NCBI RefSeq assembly: GCF_001640805.2
Contig: NC_066847.1
Coordinates: forward strand, 23,675,504 to 23,739,503
Reading direction: 5' to 3'
Length of the DNA stretch: 64,000 nucleotides
DNA from: Lates calcarifer
Taxonomy: Eukaryota > Chordata > Actinopteri > Centropomidae
Shown here: positions 13,201-24,555 of the stretch, piece after piece
How positions within the stretch are numbered: position 1 is the first letter of the stretch
How the letters are laid out: every line of letters starts with the position of its first letter
Position numbers and translations under genes: made by a program
The notes under the pieces: generated by a model
Databases searched by the model: none
The model's input: the letters and a program-made list of their open reading frames with translations, nothing else
Told to the model about the DNA's origin: nothing

Positions 13201-16200
13201 CCTCACCGCGCTCAACTTTGCACTCAAAGGCATACAAACACTGAATGTACTGTTTCTTCAAAGAACTGGCAGCACTGCTGGATGTACCCACATTGAGGGC
13301 TGTGGCCAGATCACGCCATTTCTTATTCTTATTCACCTGAGGAACACACACAAATAACAATAATCAAAAATAAAATATACAATAATACAATAAAGAAAAG
13401 GGCAAGAATTACATGTACTTTGGAAATCATTGTTGTTTATAAATGCCATATTAACCTGTGTCATGCCTCCGATCTCTTTAACTGACATATACAGCCGGAA
13501 GAGGTCGAGGGGTTTGCGTCCTACAGCAGGCAGGTTGGTCATGCCCATGGCTTTCTCTTCAATGAAGGCCAAATAACGGTCTACCCACATCTTTCTGTCC
13601 GGCTCCGGTCCCAGCTCATACAGACGTGTTATCTTTTCACTGGTTGTGGTGGAAGAATTGGACTTCTGTTTTGAGCAAGTGAAATAAGAAGCCAATTTTA
13701 AAACAGTGGAAAGTCTGCAGATGTATTATTTGAAGAGACCAGACTTCCAAAAATACTTTTATCAGAACATATAGTAGACAGGTTACCTTAGATTTAGAAT
13801 CTGGCTTGGGCGTTCCACTCCCATCTACTTTGTTATTCATCTTATTGTTCATCTCTGGACTGGGGGCCATACCTAGAGACAATGACAGGGATTGGAATTA
13901 GCTGTGAAAGGGACATATTAAATAAAGAGAGTAAGGCTAGGTGCAGTCTTCTCTGAGTAACTTACCACTTGAGTTATTAGCCATGTTTGGCCCCATTGGA
14001 TAAGGTGATCCGCCTTGAGTGTTCATCATGCCCGGCATGTTGTTCATGGGTGGGCCATAAGGCGGACCAGACCCCATCATGCCTTGAGACATGTTGGGGT
14101 AACCAGGCATCCTGGATGGAGGAGACAATATATGAGAATCTGGTTTGCATAGCAGTGACAAACTGTGGTACAGTGTTAAGTATTATGTGAGATAAATGAA
14201 GACTGGCACTTGAGGATCCAACATAAACCAACCTGTTGTGCATGGAGTTGGTGGCAGGGTGCTGCATGGCCGCAGGGTCCTGGGGTTTTCTGTTCATGCC
14301 TGGAGGAGGACACATTCCTGAGCCTACCTGGGGTGGCATGTTGCCCATGTTAGGAGGCATGTTAGGAGGCATGTTGGGGCCCATATTGGGGCCCATGTTG
14401 GGGCCCATGTTGGGGCCCATGTTGGGGCCATAGGGACGTGCCCCCATTTGATTTGGAGGCATCCTTCCTGGAGGCATGCCAGCATATGGTGGCCCCCCAC
14501 CCTGTCCCGCCATGGGGTTCATTGGGCCCATGCCCGGCCCAGGATAGTTGGCGTTGGGCATGTTGCCATAGCCAGGTTGACGGGGATAACCTAAGGATGA
14601 CATTGTAACAAAAACATTAACAAGTTAATATAGTCACTTGGCTCTAACTGTACACTGGTCTGGAAAATAAATCACTGCGACACCCAGAAGTTTATTTGTG
14701 CTCATCGTTAAAAGTGGATTGTTATAGCTATGACAAAGTCTTTTCCTAAAGAGCTGTGTGAAACAGACTTTTTCCCTACAGCCTGCTAGCACAGAGAGCT
14801 ATGCACCCTGAGCAACAAGCCTTCGTCACAGTCTCAGCTCTACTGACAGGAGGCTCTGCTACGTCAGCTGACTCTCTGCTTCACAGCTATAAATAGCCGC
14901 AACAGAGTCAGAGGGAGGGACCAACTATAGCATGGTATTCCTATTAGGCAGAGAGATATATTCCATAGGTTTGTCTGATGGTAAATGTGTATATAAGAAA
15001 ACTTACTTATTTACATGTTAATAGTGAATTAAGTGGAAAACCTTTAGAAGTCAAAATCTAATCCTTAAAAAATTTAGTCTATAGAAGCTGTTTCAACTAA
15101 CCTTTTCACAGAAATTCAAAACAAAAAAAAGCTCTTTCCTCAAGTCAAACCCTGACAGATACAATTCAGAAGCACACACCTTGGGGGCCATACTGTCCTC
15201 CTTGCTGCCCGTAGCCACCCATGGAGTTGTTCTGCTGATATGGGGCCATCCCAGGATGCATCTGTCCCCCTGAGGACTGGCGCGGCGACAATGCAGAGGC
15301 TGATTGGGGGGAGCCGTAAGGGGGCATCTGAGGGTTTCTCTGCATAAACCCTGAATAAGGGAAAGCGAGGGAGACGGTGCTCAGACTCAGATGCTACAGC
15401 AATAACACTCCGGACATGTTAATCTCTGTGAACACTTTACGTTTAGACTGCAGCATACCTCTGTCCTGGGCCATAGGAGACTGGCTCATCGCAGGGTGTA
15501 GGCTCCCATCTGACTGCACACTCGATGGCCTGGGAGGCATCTGGGTCCCTGAGCAATAATATTTAACTTAAGTTAGGGTGAGCTTAAAAAAGGTATAATA
15601 AAAGCACTCAGTTTTATGGTCCTGTGGTTTTGAAGTAGCCAACATGGTTATTCTGGCTGAGGACAGAGGCAGATTTCAATTCTTAAGCAATTAACAAAAC
15701 TGAAATCAGAACAGCTAATAACAGCAGTCAGTAACAAGCATCCCCCCAGCTAGATGAAAGGCAGCATATTTTGAGTAGGACGTTAGGGAGTATTACTCGA
15801 TTCTAAAGATGGTTTTGGCTGAAAAAAATGGTAAAAAGTGGGTATCAATTTAGTGGGTGGACAAAAAGCATGCTACGGTTTCAAACTTTTTTCAAACTTT
15901 TTTCCCCACTTGAGAGGTTTATTTATACCAACAAGAACAGCAGGACAACTAACACAAATATGGTCATGGTTAGCATTTGGCTCATTTTTCTTTTCCCCAG
16001 TCAGGTTTTTGTCAGACAAATCCAAGCTGTCAACACTCTCCCCATTCTCAAAGCCATTTTTAAACATCTTTAACCCTGCCATACCAACTGGGTCAGTCCT
16101 TACAAATGCATGTTTTGTGACTCAGCATTGTCAAGATCCCACAATGACTGAGGAACCCAAATATATCAGACTGAGTTTTGAGGAAAATTGTAATTATATA

Positions 16201-17770
16201 ATAATTAATATATAATATTAGCAACTGCTGTAGAGTGGATATAGAAAGCTTTATATACCTTGAGGTTTTAGAAGAAGAAGATAAAAGAATAGTGTTGTTA
16301 TAATGTGTGGAGATACTGATTTATAACATGGAAAACAGGGTATAATAACTAAGCAATATGAGTTGTGTGTAACACTGTAGTTTTGTAAAAGTCAGTGTTC
16401 TTCATTACATTGCTATGAAGCAAATTTCAGAGCTGTATTACTGATGATATGTCTCATTTCAGTGTGTGAGGGATCAGCCCACCTGGCATGTTGGCAGGTG
16501 ACAGCGGTCCCGTGCGAGGTGTGCTGGCGCTGGCGGGGGAGCCAGCTGGAGAAGGTGAAGGCCCTCGGATGCCTGGCAGGTGGGGAGACGTGTGAGGAGA
16601 GAAGGGCGACTGGGCCGGGTTACTCTGCTCGCCCTGGCTGCTCGACACGCCTGACGTGCTCACGCCGGGACTCAGAGCGCCCTCTGTACCTGTGGGCAGG
16701 TCGTCAATGGACCCTGACAGGTCCTGAAAACACACAAGGGAAGAGCAGAGGAAGAGTCAACAAAGGCGAAAAAGAAAAAAAGAAAGAAAAAAAACAAAAA
16801 CATTTACTGCTTGCACTGAGACTTTTTTAAACATTTACAAACATGAATTTTAACTATTATTATGTTTGTTTATTTCATACATTGGCTGTAGTAACAGCAT
16901 GTTGCAATTCCGTCACTGTTGTTAAGATACGAGCAGCACACATACAAATACTATACACACACACACCCAGAGGCCTTTGTCCTTATTTATCTCTTTCAAA
17001 GAAAAAAAAATGAGTGTGCATTAGTGCCGAGGGTTGTCATGGTTACCAAGGTTTGTAGGATGCGAGCTGAGTCAGCATGTAGCAGCAGCCTTGCCATGTG
17101 ATTTAATACACAAACACTCCTGTATTCATCTCAAATGCACTCATTTACACAGCGCCTTTTTTCACACACTGCAGCCACACAGCTGTCTCTCATCAGCCGC
17201 TAACGTGCAGCAGCACACAAAGTCTAAAATCATCAGGGGACGGACAGCACGGTGGCCGCAATGCAAGCACGCAGTACAGTGAAAGCTTTCAAAACATTAA
17301 TAGCTGACATTCAAAGTAACACAAAAGGAGTTTTTAAATGTAATGAGCTTCAAAACACTGTCATATTTTTGTAATAAGTAGTAAAATCAATATGCCCTGT
17401 GTAATAAAAATTACAAGACATAAATAGAAAGTAACATGAGGGCAATAAAACACAGTGAGAAAAAGGCGTTTTATGCTCCAGCAGTGATATAACAAGCAAA
17501 ACTGACCGGAAGGCTGGAGGGGCGGCCTTGACTGTCCTCTGGGCCAGATTTAGGCTGAGTGGATGGAGGGGCGTTGGACTGAAATGAGTCCTGTGATACA
17601 TCCTGAAAGACAACAGAACACGTGCTCAAGTGTACTGCCAGAGATACAGAAACACATGCATGTGAACACACACAAAAGGAGGATAATTAAGTATGATGAA
17701 TACGATTCCACACTGAGAGCAGTACCTGCTGCTGTGGAGGAGGAAAGCGCTGATAAGGTGACTGTTGTGC

Positions 17771-17804
<34 letters not shown>

Positions 17805-20800
17805 GGGTTCTGTGGGTACCCTGCAGGCTGGCCCTGTGGGTGTTGGCTGTGTCCCTGTGGCTGCTGTGGGGGCTGAGACTGCGCCTGCTGTTGCTGCGAG
17901 GGAGGCTGCTGAGGCCCCTGCGTGGATCCGGGGTAGCTGGACTGGCCCTGTGATCCAGGGGGAGCCTGGGAGCTTGGCTGTTGCTGGGCCTGACTGGGAG
18001 GGCCCTGCTGCTGGGCGTAGGGAGACTGGCCAGACTGTGGGGCTGAGGCTTGAGAATAAGGTGGCTGAGACTGTGGGGGCCCTTGGGGTGGGCCTGGCAG
18101 TGGCCCCTGAGGCTGTGGGGGCATGTGAGGCTGCTGATAGGGTGGTCCTCCCTGGTTGTGAGGAGCAGAACTTTGCACAGGATGCGGTTGCCCTGGATAA
18201 GGTGTCTGGCCACCTGGTTGTCCTGGTGGGGGCTGGGAGTAGGGGGTCTGCTGCTGGCCTGGATGAGGAGCCTGGCCAGGCTGGCCATAATATGGTGCCT
18301 GGCCCTGAGAGCCGTAGCTTCCTGGTCCCTGCTGTCCATAAGACCCCATCTAAAGAGTGCACAAACACATATGACTTCAAACACAACTGAAGAAAACACT
18401 GCTCTTTATAAAACATTAAATTAAAACACTGAGAGCTTAATGTATTTCTGAATAAGAGAAATCATGTAAAATACCTGTGGACCATATGGCATGCCACCCA
18501 TGCCTCCAGGGGTACGTCCTTGCATCCCCACTGGGTATCGTTGGGGACCTGGAGGTCCATAACCCTGACCAGGGTAACCGGGCCCCTGTTGTGGACCTGT
18601 GGGAGGCCCCTGCTGCGACTGCTGACTGTATGGACCGCCTGCTCCATAGAGCTGACCTCTCATTTTTCCCATTGGGTCCATGGGACCAGGTGGCTGCACA
18701 TGGTAGGAACATGAAGACATAAATTAAAGCCAACAACAAACAACACAGGAGAATTCTAAATAACATAATAAGTGTTGCAACTTAGCACAGCCCTCCTCAC
18801 TTTTATATAACTTAATTATGCCATTAGAGTTTTTCTTAAGTCTATAAAATACTTGGCTGCAGTGTGTAACTTTCAAGGACTAAATGTGTAAAAACAAACT
18901 TCAGTAAATGAGGAAATTGTGCTTTTTTTCACCTTATTTCCCACGGTCATTACCCTGATTTTTTTCACCTCACTTTGCCATAGTTTCGGAAGTCAACAGA
19001 GCTATATATATCTACTTTCGAATGGAGGGCACTCTGCCCAATCTTAAACATATCCCAGCTGTGCTCCTGTTTTGAGCATGGTCCAAGTAGCTTTTTTTTC
19101 CCCTGGTGGAGGCAGTTTGGCTCTGGATGAATGACACCAGAAATGAAGGAAGTACTTTCACAACAGCCAGAGAGAGTGAAAAATGTACATGAGCATAGTC
19201 AGTCTATAACTATACAGTCAGTATAAGCAATCTTCCTGTGAAAGCTAGGCGCTGCATCTAAATCATTAGAATCTTCGACTCAGTGCTACGCTGTCCTAGA
19301 ACCTTACATTCAGGATCCAATGATCTCCTCACTTCCACCAAAACTATTTTGACACTAAAACATCTGGAATTTTATGATAATTTCAGCAAAAGAGCATCCA
19401 TTTGAAAACATAAAGAACACTCTAACATTAGGTCAAGTGAATTCCCACATGTGCACTTTGGCAAGAAGAGCCTCCTCAGCTTAACAACAGCCCTTTACAA
19501 ATAGTATGCAAAATGCCTTACGTGACATTTTGCAGATCCCAGATAATGAAGTGAAATAAATAGGAGTAGCACATGGCTAATCTGCATAAGACAGAGAGGA
19601 AACTCCCTTGGTGGGTGAGAGATGGTGGACTGCCTTCTGATTGGCTTGGGGGGAGGATTGGGGGGAATTCTTTGCAGTCAAACTTGTGTGGCATGTCAGG
19701 CCACAGCAGCAATACACACACTCTCATGGGCAGAGCTCAAATTTGCATTTTGATACCATGTAACAAGTTACAGTATGAAAAGACAAAGCTGTCCGTCTGT
19801 TTATGGTTTGTTTATCTAGGGATTATCAAGAGTATGAGGTGGTACGTCAATCAGTAACAAGAAAACTAATGGAACAGCAGATGTTTGTCATGAGTCATTA
19901 CGTTGTAAACATGTAGTAATATCATTGCATGGTTTTATTTGGATTTCATACAGAACAACACAACAGTACCTATCACATACAGTGTTGCAGGCTGCAGCTG
20001 ACATATGAGCGCATATTTCAGTGAGCCAAGCTACACAGAATTTGATAGGACTGGTTCTGATGGGAATATTACAACCATGCAGCATGTATGCTACAACACT
20101 TATTTAGTATTAGTATTAATTACTTTGGGCCACGTTTGCAAAAAGAATAATTAAAAAATATTAAACCATTATCCATCTCCCAGTTGCATCAACACTACAT
20201 GTTTTATTGAACAGTGAAAAGTGGAGCTGTGAGGAGGAGTGAAGCTGTAATACCTCTGGTGACCCTGCGATGAGTTAATGCTGTGTGTTCTTATCAGCAA
20301 CTGTTGCCTTGCATCACATGTAATTATAAATGGCCATGAGCAGCGGATGAGGAGCCAATCAGATTTCAGCTAGCATGTCAACCCAAGACCAACTATCTCC
20401 TGGCTTTGACAGCAGGATTTTACCTCCACAATTCAAATCCCAGTGCAAACTGCAATCTGCAGCCACTCACTCATATGGGCTGAGTCGACTGTTTACAGGC
20501 AGCGTGCATGGGAAAGTCAAGCAGCTTTTCAGCACGGGGAAACTCGTTTAATCAATATATAATTGAAATGTTATAATTTATTTACTTTCCATACACCTTA
20601 CAGGACATTTAAGTTATTTAAACTGGACCTACACAGGGCATTTAACTAACCGTGAGAGGCTGATTCGGCATGCAACACATTCCCTCCGTCATTGCCACAA
20701 AATTACAGCTTATCGGGCAAGAAAACGATACAAATACGAGTGTCTAAACAACAACCATAATCTAATATCGATTATAACACGTTACCCTTTATATACCCGA

Positions 20801-22115
20801 GTCGTTTAAATACATTTATTACACACTGAAGGGTAAATCCAACGTATAATCCGAGTAGCAATGCTATCGGAGAAAAAACGAGCCGTTGCTCTTCGGCGAG
20901 TATTGTCGCCCCTTTTCAAAGTCGGGCCTTCTTGGCTCCCTGAACGTCCTTACAACGATTCAACAACTTATATCTTCTTCAAGCGACACTATTGTATCGC
21001 TACATACCTCTATAAATAAAAATAATAATTATTTAACGGTCTGGTGTAAAGGAAAAAAACACACACGAGAGGCAGCCATTTTAGAGTCTTTGCGAACTAG
21101 TATCAGACAATGGCTGGCCTGCTACGTTGTGAACTAGCTAGGAGGAGGGAAGGAGACGTGCTAAAGCCGACATCATGTTCCTGTAATAGTGTGGGTTTAC
21201 CTGGTTTCTAACTAGCGGCTGCCCGGCACTTCCCGGGCTCATAGGCGACGGGTGATGGCTTCTTTGTGGCCAACCCGGATTGCTCCCTCCATACTGACCG
21301 CTACTGCCCATGTCTGCTGGTCCCTTACTAGCTCCTTCTTGGCTACTGTAGTCGCTAGACGGGTAGTTTGGATATCCCCGCGTTGAGCTGGGGGAGGTTA
21401 GGAGCTTGTTGAGTGTCGGTGTGGACGTAGGCTGAGGGTTTCCAATGTTATATCTCTGGTTACTGTATGATCCAGCCATCGCCGTGGGTCCTCCCGCTGG
21501 TGGCTGCTGCTTAGCTGGCTGCCCCCCAGCTGTCGGCGCCTGGGTACTGCGAGGGGAGTTCATGGCGTACGCTTGGCCGGGATAGGGAGTCCTGTTCGGG
21601 AATGGGTTGTAATTGTTAAACTGGTGGTTTGAAAAGCCATGATCGTGTGAATTAGGTTGATACGGGTCCATCATGTTGCTCGACTGCACGACCGGACCCG
21701 CAGCAGCTGCCATGCCAGGGCTTTGTTGTCCGCCATGTTGATGAAAAGGGGCCCGACCGTAGGGCTGACTATATCCGTACGAAGGTGGAGGAAAAGCGGT
21801 GCCGTGGTGATGCACCAGACCGGGATGGTTATTTCCCTCCGGTCCGACAGAGTCATTCTGGTTATTATTGTTAGCCCTGGGCGGGTTCCCATTCCCGTTC
21901 TTCATCTCAGGTTCCCCTCCTCCCCCTGCATTTCCACCGTCGGCCCCGTCCTGCAGATCCCCCCGGCCCGGCGATCCGCTGTCCAAGCCCGGCTGCTTTT
22001 TGTCTGACTGCTTCTCCCCCGGTACCGACTCCTCCTTGGGGTCTCGATCCGGCTTTTTGAGTTCGGAAGGCGGGCTAGTGTTAAGAGTGGCGGCGCTGGC
22101 GACCTGAGCGGCCAT
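7209..22115 (-). CDS. arid1a: ARID1A (BAF250a), SWI/SNF chromatin-remodelling subunit
   Basis: Twenty coding exons: 22115..21201, 18693..18475, 18349..17726, 17602..17507, 16723..16483, 15548..15459, 15350..15180, 14590..14233, 14111..13966, 13872..13787, 13665..13456, 13336..13132, 12923..12788, 12674..12505, 12378..12186, 11213..11088, 10573..10474, 10264..9421, 9319..9189, 9092..7209. Phases close throughout and give 2314 aa (human 2285, also 20 exons). ARID1A is the defining DNA-binding subunit of the canonical BAF complex. Seen: low-complexity Q/P/G/S-rich N-terminal half; ARID domain at about residues 990-1100 ([20 protein letters not shown] across exons 11-12); [20 protein letters not shown] in exon 19; an acidic E-rich insert early in exon 20; C-terminal BAF250_C region at about 1960-2300, ending [10 protein letters not shown]. 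The start MAAQVAS at 22115 is chosen by conservation over an in-frame ATG five codons upstream (22130). PolyQ tracts lie in exons 3 and 15. Confidence 0.97.
14340..14430 (-). repeat. arid1a: 12-bp coding minisatellite in ARID1A exon 8
   Basis: A 12-bp unit (plus strand GGGCCCATGTTG and variants) repeats about seven times. In the protein it yields consecutive M-G-P-N and then M-P-P-N tetrapeptides between RPYGPN and MGNMPPQVG. The reading frame is preserved because the unit length is a multiple of three. As recalled, human ARID1A has only a single PYGPNMANMPP at this point. Confidence 0.9.
14855..14900. promoter_or_regulatory. CRE-like, E-box, AP-1-like and MEF2/TATA cluster in ARID1A intron 7
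   Basis: Seen within 46 bases: TACGTCA (14860-14866, CRE-like), CAGCTG E-box (14865-14870), TGACTC (14869-14874, AP-1-like), and CTATAAATAG (14887-14896), a perfect fit to the MEF2 consensus that also reads as a TATA box on the plus strand. Function as an intronic enhancer or antisense promoter is inference. Confidence 0.35.
17765..17805 (-). repeat. arid1a: CAG/polyglutamine tract in ARID1A exon 3
   Basis: A run of CTG/TTG triplets on the plus strand reads as about eleven consecutive glutamines near the end of exon 3, just before [12 protein letters not shown]. The exon overall is Q/P/G-rich, like the human N-terminal region. Confidence 0.85.
18694..21200. other. arid1a: ARID1A intron 1
   Basis: Intron 1 is the longest in the gene (2.5 kb). 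No protein-coding segment is seen. The part next to exon 1 (about 20650-21200) has frequent CpGs in an otherwise AT-rich context and a minus-strand AAAATGGCTGCC (YY1-like) near 21075, suggesting that promoter-type sequence extends into it. An ATTTGCAT octamer (POU-type site) lies near 19741. Confidence 0.5.
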
Positions 22116-22480
22116 GATATACCCCCCCACCTCTCTCTCCCTCTCTCGGCGAGTCAGTCACAATCACAAGCTAGCATTGAATATAAATAATTGTTTATAA
22201 CCATTTATCCTTGTGCCGATTCATTCCCACCCCTCACACCGGACCGAATCCGGCTGCCATCCCCCCGGTTCCGGTTCCGTAAATGGGTTAGAGAGATGAT
22301 GGAGGCTCCATACAATGCGTAAAAAAGCGACAGAAATTGTTGTGGGAGTTGTGTTACTGAGCCCGGGTAGAGGCAGGGAGCGAACCCAACCAACACGAGG
22401 CTCCGCTAGATACAGCCATTTTACTGAGCCGCACGGTCGGCTGCAAAACATGGACTGGATCCCTCCCCCCCTTCCTCCAA
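22116..22480 (-). promoter_or_regulatory. arid1a: ARID1A promoter / 5' UTR zone
   Basis: CpG-containing sequence lies directly upstream of the ARID1A ATG. It has a minus-strand AAAATGGCTG (plus strand 22413-22422), resembling the YY1 motif often found at or just after transcription starts, and a GCTAGC word at 22170-22175. No TATA box is seen. The transcription start is inferred to lie in this interval. Confidence 0.45.
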
Positions 22481-22525
22481 TGCGGAGTGGACTTTTTGTC
22501 TTACAACCTCACATTGCCCCCCCCC

Positions 22526-22526
22526 G

Positions 22527-22558
<32 letters not shown>
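22526..22558. repeat. (CT)n(AC)n microsatellite
   Basis: About ten CT units are followed directly by six AC units, 0.4 kb upstream of the ARID1A start. Confidence 0.95.
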
Positions 22559-23316
22559 TCCCACCCCCCATAGGTGGAATATTTTCTCCACACGAAGAAT
22601 CTAATGTTCACACAACTCATTAATGTTGTGTTACCAACATATAACAACAATGTACTTTGCATCAAACGTCCAATAGGCTGCGTATCACAGACATGTGATG
22701 AATGTGTATAATGAAATTCATGAGTGATCAGTGCAGGGGTGTGTGTGTGAGAGAGGGGGGTAATTAATTAATTAATGAAATACATAATTCTTCAAGTATG
22801 TGTGTGTGTGTGTTTACATGGATGTGGATGCCGCAGACGCACGCACTAGGAGCTGCAACGCATACAATGCAAGGTGCGAATTAAATGATTTGAATGGTGG
22901 AAACTATTTGCAATGAGTTCATTGTAGCCTGGCTTATAATACAGTTATGACTCTCACTTGGAAAAAAAGAAAGAGTTGTAATCACCATATCTATAAATGT
23001 ATTCAGCTAAAAAATTTTTTTTTTTTTTTTTTTAAATAGCCCATGTATACTAGTGTTTTAGTTATTTCCCACCAGTGATTCTGAAAGGTTTTTAAGCAAG
23101 CAAAGGCAACACACACACACAGCTTTTTTTCCAGAGCAGAAGGAGGAAGCCTTGCAGCAAACGAGACTACCAATGCACATTCCCTCTTATTCCCTCCCCT
23201 GCCTGCTGCCTGCTCTGCTCTCCTCTACCACCCCCTCTCCTCTCCTCTCTGTCTGTCTCTCACTCCAGCAGAAACACTCTTCTGCTGAGTGTGGGGGGAT
23301 GGGCGCGCAGGCTCCA

Positions 23317-23317
23317 G

Positions 23318-23344
<27 letters not shown>
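23317..23344. repeat. (CT)n microsatellite
   Basis: About fourteen uninterrupted CT units. Confidence 0.95.
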
Positions 23345-23348
<4 letters not shown>

Positions 23349-23465
23349 TACTAACATTGAACTACGCCGTACAGGAAAAAAAACGTCCAGACCTTATCTA
23401 CCAGACAGAGGATGCGTGAACAGTTTCAAAGTCTCCCAACAATTATGAAAATGGGGCATTTGTTG

Positions 23466-23470
<5 letters not shown>

Positions 23471-23512
<42 letters not shown>
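23471..23512. repeat. (CT)n microsatellite, long polypyrimidine tract
   Basis: Seventeen uninterrupted CT units, then TT and further CT units, make a 42-base pure pyrimidine run with mirror symmetry. Confidence 0.95.
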
Positions 23513-23613
23513 ACCCCCATTTCTCAGTCAAATGAAGCAGACATTTTTGGCATCCACAAAACGCACAGAGGGTGTGTGCACAGCATTGAGCAGGGGTGGG
23601 ATGGTAATGAGAA

Positions 23614-23618
23614 GTGTG

Positions 23619-23660
<42 letters not shown>

Positions 23661-23666
23661 CGCGCG
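23614..23666. repeat. (GT)n(GC)n alternating purine-pyrimidine tract
   Basis: 53 bases of perfectly alternating purine and pyrimidine: a GT tract with one GC interruption, ending in about eight consecutive GC/CG dinucleotides. Such composition is the classic left-handed Z-DNA-forming type. Confidence 0.95.
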
Positions 23667-23827
23667 AGACTCACGGAGTTTGTTTTTTCTTAAATACTGA
23701 CATGCTAAGACATGGTAAGGTTTATGAGGCGTTAAATGGTTTGATTTGGTATTGATTAGAAATGAGGTTTTGGTTTTAAGTGGGACGAGGCTGCCTTTCG
23801 GTTTCTTTTCTCACTCTCTTTCCCTAC

Positions 23828-23863
23828 AGACACACACACATGCACACACACAAACTGTCTCTG

Positions 23864-23904
<41 letters not shown>
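23828..23904. repeat. (CA)n...(CT)n(AC)n compound microsatellite
   Basis: A short CA tract, an 18-base spacer, about nine CT units (23864-23880) and then twelve AC units (23881-23904). Confidence 0.95.
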
Positions 23905-24484
23905 ATCTACCTCTAGGGGGCTTATAGGAAAAAAAGAGGCAGGAAGTACCAGTGAGAAGGCATACTTGATCACATGTACAAACATCGGAACACAATTTAA
24001 CATTCTGCCTGACACACCCCCCTAATGCACGGAGAACATGAGCTTCGCAGGCAAGAAGCTGTCCACGTATAATTTCACAGCCACATCACACCACACAGGG
24101 TTAATGTGATTTCCCACATCAGTGCGAGCTCGCAAAGTGGATCACGCTTTATTTTAGTCCGACTACAACCCTGCATAAGAAGTGCGCGCACGCACACGAT
24201 GCCATCGTGTTGTAAAGATGCGTGTATGACTGTGGTGTAGACTCGTGTTGTAGGATAAATTAAAATGCGGATGTTAGGTTTTAAACTGGGTTATACACGG
24301 TGGTGGAGAGAGCACAGCGGCAGCAGCAGTGGAAAAGAGTCATCTCCTCCCAAGAAATAACAGAGTTTTAGTTGCTTTTAGAAAGACAGAGGGTCTTCCA
24401 TCCCAGAGACCAGACACAGGGCCAGTTGTGCAGAAACACAGATTTAATGTGGCTTCCTCTCCCCGCCTGACTTAATTTTTCTGC

Positions 24485-24555
24485 TCCGGCTCGCGGGAAA
24501 AGTCGGAGCAGACTTTTAAGGATCTGGAAAAAAGGATTTGCGAGCGCATGCGCCA
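24485..24555. promoter_or_regulatory. NRF1-like palindrome with adjacent E2F-like site
   Basis: GCGCATGCGCC (24544-24554) is a perfect match to the NRF1 palindrome core; TCGCGGGAAAA (about 24491-24501) resembles an E2F site. Such combinations are typical of CpG promoters, but no gene start is recognised on either strand here. Activity is inference. Confidence 0.35.

Noticed and set aside
17563..18390. Long open frame of 275 codons on the plus strand
   Set aside because: It is the complement of ARID1A exon 3; the CAG/CCT-rich composition keeps antisense frames open. The peptide is low-complexity with no family features.
22764..22785. TTAATTAATTAATTAAT run as a possible homeobox cluster
   Set aside because: A simple ATTA tandem repeat; no further evidence of regulatory function.
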